Under the pieces are notes generated by a model. The model searched no databases, was not told where the DNA came from, and saw only the letters and a list, made by a program, of their open reading frames with translations. This document shows, piece by piece, positions 59,621-64,000 of a stretch of DNA of 64,000 bases; within the stretch, counting starts at the first letter, position 1, and each line of letters starts with the position of its first letter. The translations under genes were made by a program, and so were the position numbers. The stretch comes from Streptomyces goshikiensis (GTDB lineage: Bacteria > Actinomycetota > Actinomycetes > Streptomycetales > Streptomycetaceae), in assembly GCF_014650555.1 (NCBI RefSeq), contig NZ_BMVE01000014.1, positions 1 through 64,000 of the forward strand. The letters run 5' to 3'.

Positions 59621-60052
59621 ATGGATCCGATCACCGCAGCCGCCCTCGCCGCGCTGGCCGGCAGCCTCGGCAGCGAAGCCGGACGCCAGACATGGCAAGC
59701 GCTCACCACCCTGGTACGCCGCCCGTTCGCTCGCGCCACCGCACAGGACGGCACGATGCCCCAGATCAGCTCCGGCGAACTGGAAGCCGCCTCCCTCGCG
59801 GGGGACCCGGCCGACCCGATGCGCGCCCAAGCACTCGCCACCGCCCTCGGCGTACGAGCCGCCCTGGACGGAGAGTTCCGCGAGCTCCTGGACCAGTGGT
59901 GGCAGCAGGCGCAGTCCGCCCCCTCCGCGGGCAACGTGTACAACAACATCGGCGGCAACGTCGAAAGTGGCGCCAACGTGGTCCAGAGCCGAGACGTCTC
60001 CAGCCTCACCTTCAACATGACACGACCCTCGGCAGCCCCCGACAGGAACTGA
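59621..60052 (+). CDS. Small partner protein of the STAND NTPase
   Basis: 143 residues from ATG 59621 behind GAGGGAG, divergent from the STAND gene with 158 bases between starts. Helical N-terminus (DPITAAALAALAGSLGSEAG, RQTWQALTTLVRRPFARAT), a middle LATALGVRAALDGEFRELLD, then the distinctive NVYNNIGGNVESGANVVQSR with DVSSLTF. That NxIxGxVxGxVVQxRD ending recurs in small proteins and domains adjacent to STAND NTPases in Streptomyces. It may be the docking element. No catalytic motif is visible. Confidence 0.65.
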   Translation: MDPITAAALAALAGSLGSEAGRQTWQALTTLVRRPFARATAQDGTMPQISSGELEAASLAGDPADPMRAQALATALGVRAALDGEFRELLDQWWQQAQSAPSAGNVYNNIGGNVESGANVVQSRDVSSLTFNMTRPSAAPDRN

Positions 60053-60394
60053 CCTGCAAGGTCGCCAGGACGCGAAATAGCCGGCGCCGCTCCCGCTGTC
60101 GGGCAAGGCGATCCGCATACAGGACCTGACGCGGGGAGAGGAAGTGGCCACGCCCTTCCCCGAGGAGGCGCGAGCGGCGGAAGAACCAGGTAATTGAGCA
60201 CCATGACAGTACCCAAAGCGTCGTAGGGCCTCGTATATCGCAGGTAGCAGCAACATTTGACGACTGAGGCCCATACGCACCCGTCGTGTCAAGGCGTGTC
60301 GGCGCGACGCCGAACACGTCCGTGGGGCTCGTGACCTTGATTGGCTCCTCAGCACCGGCCTGGGGAGGGCTGGTGGCGGGTGCGCTACGACTGC

Positions 60395-60605
60395 CTCGCC
60401 ACCCGGGTCTACAGGTGCCTGCGGCATCGATGCCATCTGCGGTGGGAAAGAGGTCTCGGGCCTGGGTGAGGTCCAGGACCCGCCCCAGCCGGGGCGGCAC
60501 GGGGCCGGCCAAGGCCAGGCGGCAGGCGCGCAGCAGAATTAGCATCAGGTTGAGCATGGTCGAGTCGGCGAAGGTCAACCGGCTGCCGTCGAGTACGATC
60601 CGCCG
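60395..60605 (-). pseudogene. STAS (anti-sigma antagonist) fragment
   Basis: Minus frame: RRIVLDGSRLTFADSTMLNL, MLILLRACRLALAGPVPPRL, GRVLDLTQARDLFPTADGID. This is the second half of a STAS domain; the phosphorylatable Ser in FADST is present. The first half lies, if anywhere, in another frame and is not recognisable. A decayed regulator of a stress sigma factor. Confidence 0.6.
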
Positions 60606-60744
60606 TATACCGGCACAGGTTGACCCCTGTCGCCTTCGCCAAACCCCCAGATCCGGTGATACGAGCTGTCACCATGACGCTCGCCTCGCCGTTCCCATGA
60701 CGGCCTTCCCGCTGCCGAGGTGAACGATGGACCGGGATGCCGCA

Positions 60745-60784
60745 GAGGCGGGGGCGGCAACCAGTGGGTTGCCGCCCCCGCCTC
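60745..60784 (-). terminator. Very strong terminator
   Basis: GAGGCGGGGGCGGCAACC and GGTTGCCGCCCCCGCCTC form a perfect 18-bp stem with a four-base loop, 22 bases after the stop codon of the minus-strand PRC-barrel gene. Confidence 0.9.
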
Positions 60785-60805
60785 GCACGTCCGTCCCCGC
60801 TCGGG

Positions 60806-61159
60806 TCACAGAGGATGCGGCCCGTCGTAGTAGCCGCCGACCTGGCGGTGGTAGTCCGCGTTGCCGAGGTGCTTGTCCTTGTCGAACTCGGGAGCGTTCT
60901 TGATCTGCTCCTTCGTCCGGTCCACGAAGACCTTCTCGTCGCTCGCGTCGATCCGGCTAATCGTGCCCGCGGGGAGCAGGACTTCCTTGCCGAAGATCCA
61001 CGGACCGGTGTCGACCACGATGTAGGAAGACCCGACCTCGTCGGAGTGCTTGTCGACCTTGCCGATAGAACCGTCCGTCGCCTCGACCTTGTATCCCGTC
61101 AGATCGGCGCCGGCCAGACGGCCGGACGTCTCACGGTAACCCCATACATTCTCAGTCAT
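60806..61159 (-). CDS. PRC-barrel domain protein, second copy
   Basis: 117 residues from ATG 61159. LTGYKVEATDGSIGKVDKHS, DEVGSSYIVVDTGPWIFGKE and VLLPAGTISRIDASDEKVFV, then KEQIKNAPEFDKDKHLGNAD. The central 20 residues are identical to the copy at 53.4 kb. General-stress association is known for such proteins in Streptomyces but the job is not. Monocistronic, with its own terminator. Confidence 0.85.
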   Translation of the reverse strand: MTENVWGYRETSGRLAGADLTGYKVEATDGSIGKVDKHSDEVGSSYIVVDTGPWIFGKEVLLPAGTISRIDASDEKVFVDRTKEQIKNAPEFDKDKHLGNADYHRQVGGYYDGPHPL

Positions 61160-61450
61160 GCGAAAACTACTCCTCAGGTCAACAGGAGGGCAGAAGGAAA
61201 TGAACTCCCCGCCGGTCCTCCCTTTGCGTACGGCACACACGACAGAATCCCGTTCCATCGCGACCATCACATGCCTCGGATTTTCTACCGCACACCCTCG
61301 GTCACAGTCGGACCGAGACGGCCGTCGATCTTTGGAGGTCAGCAGATCCCCTACTGCGTCACGACGACCGCCCCGGCACTATCACCTTTACCCTCGATAT
61401 CCGTTTTCATCCAGTAACGCAAAATCGCAGTCCACGCACGCCGACATGGC

Positions 61451-61487
61451 GGTGGCCCGCCTCCCCGACCAGGGGAGGCGGGCCACC
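61451..61487 (-). terminator. Strong terminator
   Basis: GGTGGCCCGCCTCCCC and GGGGAGGCGGGCCACC form a perfect 16-bp stem with loop GACCA, downstream of the small hydrophobic protein gene. Confidence 0.9.
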
Positions 61488-61523
61488 GACACACCACATC
61501 TGAACTGCGCCGCTACGGAGCGA

Positions 61524-61685
61524 CTACCAGCGGTACCATCGGCCGCTCCCACTCTTCGGGCGAGCGACGAATCCGATCAGCCACAGCACGAGGACCGCGA
61601 TCGCGACCCACCAGAGAATCTTCACCGCGAAACCCGCACCGAAGAGGATCAGAACCAGCAGAAGAACAAGAAGCAGGGGAACCAT
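61524..61685 (-). CDS. Small hydrophobic membrane protein
   Basis: 53 residues from ATG 61685 behind GGAGG. Two hydrophobic helices: MVPLLLVLLLVLILFGAGFA and ILWWVAIAVLVLWLIGFVAR, then GSGRWYRW. This short protein, with the same ending, is widespread in Streptomyces and often next to stress genes. Function unknown. A terminator follows. Confidence 0.75.
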   Translation of the reverse strand: MVPLLLVLLLVLILFGAGFAVKILWWVAIAVLVLWLIGFVARPKSGSGRWYRW

Positions 61686-61853
61686 GTTTATCAACCTCCG
61701 AAACATCGCGTGCCCGACAAGTGCCCGGCCATGCGTGCGAACTTCAACCCCTACGTCCGCCGGTGATCTGAGAGCCCCATCACGACTGCGGCCGGTGACT
61801 CTGACCTTTCGAGGCAGAAGCGTTGGCGACATCTTCAAGAAAGGAAGCTTGTG

Positions 61854-62027
61854 GTGAGCAGCCACCGATCAACCGATGCGAAAGTCAACCCCATACCCAG
61901 GGACCGGCCCGACCAGCAGGCGGCCGGACCGGACCAGTTGGACATCGAGACGATGGTCGCCCACGCACACGGCAGGTCCGACGAACGAAGGCCGACGCAC
62001 AGCTCCGCCAGGAAAGACCCCGCCTGA
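61854..62027 (+). CDS. Small hypothetical protein
   Basis: 57 residues from GTG 61854 (GTG 61851 is in frame) after AAGGAAG. Basic and polar (SSHRSTDAKVNPIPRDRPDQ, then LDIETMVAHAHGRSDERRPT). No domain. Composition and a plausible ribosome-binding site support it weakly. Confidence 0.4.
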   Translation: MSSHRSTDAKVNPIPRDRPDQQAAGPDQLDIETMVAHAHGRSDERRPTHSSARKDPA

Positions 62028-62149
62028 TCACCTGACGTGTGCGTGCTCTCAGCCTGGAGGCAGTCAGGCCGGCGGCTGGCCGGGATCGGAAGCAAACCTG
62101 CGGGGCTGAGCGAAGCGGACTGGACTGGTCCTGCCTCTACAGTTCGGCC

Positions 62150-62482
62150 GTGGACGATCAAGACGAATTCCTGGCAGCGGTACGCGGCGTGCTCCATCAG
62201 GCCGGCTTCGACGAGAGCGCCGTGGGAACGGAAGGCGTCCATGTGATCCAGCACGCCCGCGGTGTCATGGTCGGCTGGATGCCCGAAGATCTCAGGACGC
62301 TTCCCTCCCGACGGCGCGGAGCGCGCCGTAACCGTTCCAGCGAGCACCCTGGCCTGCCCGGCCTGCGCCGCGCCTTCGGGCTCGCACTCGCAGCAGCATT
62401 CCGGGCCGCCGAATTCACCGTTGAAACCCGCGGAGACGAGTGGCTGCTCGTGATCAACCCAACGCACAAGCCCAGCCTCTGA
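62150..62482 (+). CDS. Hypothetical protein
   Basis: 110 residues from GTG 62150. DDQDEFLAAVRGVLHQAGFD, GVHVIQHARGVMVGWMPEDL, GLRRAFGLALAAAFRAAEFT, VETRGDEWLLVI: a small alpha/beta domain of the kind common in Streptomyces. No clear ribosome-binding site, so the transcript may be leaderless. Function unknown. Confidence 0.55.
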   Translation: MDDQDEFLAAVRGVLHQAGFDESAVGTEGVHVIQHARGVMVGWMPEDLRTLPSRRRGARRNRSSEHPGLPGLRRAFGLALAAAFRAAEFTVETRGDEWLLVINPTHKPSL

Positions 62483-62621
62483 CGGAACCCGATCGCTCGA
62501 AGGCACGCGACCGACGCGACCGACGTAGCGCCCATTCACCCGCCCGGCCGGAGGCGGGCTCACCCCGGCCGGGAACACCGCGGCCTGCGGTCCCTGCTTC
62601 CCCCCTGCGGTCAGGGGACGG

Positions 62622-63089
62622 TCAAGCCTGGACGCGTAGGTGGTGGCACACCTCATTGCCGTCGAGGATGCGCGATCGGCGCAGGAGGTCGCGGGAGCCG
62701 CGCAGGTTCAGGGGGCTGTGCCAGGTGAGGCCCGGGTGCCATGCCCTCAGGTGGGACAGGGCTCGGGTGTCCAGGCCTGTACCGAGGAAGCGCGGGTCGA
62801 TGTCGACTGCAGCGATCACGGCCTCGGCGCAGGTGAGGCACATCCGATAGTGGATCTCCCCGACGACCTTACGGACGTGGACGAGGAGCAGGACCTCATC
62901 GCCGGTGCCAGTGTCCCCGGGGATACGCGAGGAAAGCAGCTCGACGTGCTGGTAGGCGAGGATCCGGCGGCGCAGGCGGCGGAGTATCCCTCCCCCGCCC
63001 GCGTGCCGGCCCGCGCTCGCCGGGGGCGCCTCGCGGGGCTGAGTGGGACGGAACAAGGTGCTCGTGGAACGTGCATGATGTCCGTGCAT
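62622..63089 (-). CDS. GNAT-like protein
   Basis: 155 residues from ATG 63089. The middle reads LAYQHVELLSSRIPGDTGTG, then VVGEIHYRMCLTCAEAVIAA and VDIDPRFLGTGLDTRALSHL, RAWHPGLTWHSP. The DPRFLGTGLDTRAL segment corresponds to the acetyl-CoA loop of GNAT proteins in small Streptomyces homologues, but with D for the usual G. Activity uncertain. Confidence 0.5.
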   Translation of the reverse strand: MHGHHARSTSTLFRPTQPREAPPASAGRHAGGGGILRRLRRRILAYQHVELLSSRIPGDTGTGDEVLLLVHVRKVVGEIHYRMCLTCAEAVIAAVDIDPRFLGTGLDTRALSHLRAWHPGLTWHSPLNLRGSRDLLRRSRILDGNEVCHHLRVQA

Positions 63090-63282
63090 GCCGCACGCGT
63101 ACCCCCGCGCCGACGGCACATGCTCCTGTCCGGGCGCCTCCCGCCCTCGCAAGGGCCTGGTCATGCTTCCCCGCCACCCTTCTCAGGCCGGTGGGTAGCG
63201 CCCGGACCTGGCGACACGTCTGAAAGGACCAATTCAGAGCTGGGCTGATATCAGACTTGGGGGACGGGGTAGCCGGGCGTAC

Positions 63283-63897
63283 ATGAACAACACACCCCTG
63301 CGGGCTGTCGCCCTCGTCTGCACCCTGTCCCCGTCCCCGGAGCCGTCCAGCTCTCAGCTACTGGCCGAACAGACGATGGCCGCGCTCGCCGAACACGGAG
63401 TCACGGGCAAGACCATCCGGATCGCCGACCACGACGTGAAGACCGGAATCAGCACCGACCTGGGCGACGGCGACGCCTGGCCCGAGATCCGTGACACGAT
63501 CCTCGGCGCCGACATCCTCATCCTGTCGACACCGATCTGGCTCGGACACCCCTCCAGCATCGCCCAGAAGGTCCTGGAGCGGCTCAACGCGGAGATCTCC
63601 GAAACAGACGACGAAGGCCGCATGCTCACCTACGGCAAGGTCGCCGCGGTCTGCGTCGTCGGCAACGAGGACGGCGCCCACAAGGTCAGCGCCGATCTCT
63701 ACCAGGGCCTCAACGACGCCGGGTTCTCCCTCGCCCCCAACGCCGTCACCTACTGGGTCGGCGAAGCAATGCAGCACACCGACTACCAGGACCTCGACAA
63801 AACCCCCGAGAAGACCGCCACCACCACCAAGACCCTCGCCGCCACCACCGCCCACCTCGCCCGCCAGCTCAAGGCCAGCCCCTACCCGCCTAGCTGA
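63283..63897 (+). CDS. NADPH-dependent FMN reductase/flavodoxin-like
   Basis: 204 residues. Start AVALVCTLSPSPEPSSSQLL is the FMN-phosphate loop; ADILILSTPIWLGHPSSIAQ is the T(P/x)xxxGxxS isoalloxazine-binding strand; VAAVCVVGNEDGAHKVSADL is the third. Typical flavodoxin-like fold of quinone/azo reductases. Cytoplasmic oxidoreductase for small molecules. Not linked to the element. Confidence 0.8.
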   Translation: MNNTPLRAVALVCTLSPSPEPSSSQLLAEQTMAALAEHGVTGKTIRIADHDVKTGISTDLGDGDAWPEIRDTILGADILILSTPIWLGHPSSIAQKVLERLNAEISETDDEGRMLTYGKVAAVCVVGNEDGAHKVSADLYQGLNDAGFSLAPNAVTYWVGEAMQHTDYQDLDKTPEKTATTTKTLAATTAHLARQLKASPYPPS

Positions 63898-64000
63898 CCG
63901 ACCAGCACAGTATGGGGCGGACGTCAGTCGGGGTCCGGCGTGCCCCTCCCGCCTCCTCCCCCGCGCCGCCACCCGGGACTCGGAAGCGAACCCGGAACCC
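63898..64000. other. Right edge
   Basis: About 100 bases after the stop of the oxidoreductase gene; nothing recognisable before the window ends. Confidence 0.4.

Overview
The window is very GC-rich actinomycete DNA, most probably Streptomyces. The evidence is codon use, a dense set of DUF317-type proteins, an SCO6880-like transfer protein, a DUF4913 protein, PRC-barrel stress proteins, and a STAND NTPase with TPRs. From about 4 kb to 49 kb it looks like a conjugative mobile element (an integrative element or a large plasmid). The flanks carry ordinary, partly decayed Streptomyces accessory genes. No transposase, integrase, phage structural gene, CRISPR array or rRNA was recognised.

Layout. 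Positions 1-4.4 kb hold DUF317 proteins, an HNH endonuclease of lower GC and a broken DUF6087-like gene. From 4.4 to 17.4 kb nearly every gene lies on the minus strand: an Mrr/PD-(D/E)xK nuclease, a broken LAxTG surface protein, DUF317, an MFS pump, winged-helix and HxlR regulators, a run of small helical proteins, a GNAT enzyme, DUF3631-like and DUF4913 proteins and an N4/N6-adenine or cytosine methyltransferase. The 17.4-17.9 kb gap is a divergent control region with a 119-bp inverted repeat. From 17.9 to 48.8 kb everything is on the plus strand. This arm starts with a type IV secretion-like conjugation module: an NlpC/P60 hydrolase, a DUF6112 membrane protein, a VirB8/TcpC-like bitopic protein, a multi-span VirB6/TrbL-like protein, an SCO6880-like protein and a VirB4 ATPase. 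A VirD4/TraD-type coupling protein follows at 38-40 kb. Between them lie about 20 tightly coupled genes of unknown function. The arm ends with a PAPS-reductase-like ATPase, a C5 methyltransferase and a protein with two DnaB-N domains.

From 49 to 64 kb come decayed genes (SRPBCC, DUF4394, a PD-(D/E)xK-DUF5655 nuclease, STAS, lectin-like repeats), two PRC-barrel paralogues and a degenerate tRNA-Arg-like sequence. Also here are a GT-B/CDP-glycerol transferase-like gene whose 5' end carries sixteen copies of a 7-bp repeat, a STAND NTPase with its divergent small partner, and a flavodoxin-like oxidoreductase.

Four element-wide signals stand out. (1) Many genes appear to start at TTG or CTG, and a few possibly at ATC or ATA, each behind a good ribosome-binding site and often overlapping the previous stop (CTGA, TTGA). 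(2) One palindrome, with half-sites GATCCCCGGT and AACCGGGGAT, recurs in front of separate transcription units. (3) About thirty unrelated small proteins end in a Pro/Ala/Thr-rich linker capped by arginines. (4) Many genes are broken by single-base indels; this is either decay or uncorrected sequencing error, and it needs to be settled before any of them is called a pseudogene. All functional statements are from reading the sequence; no database search was run.
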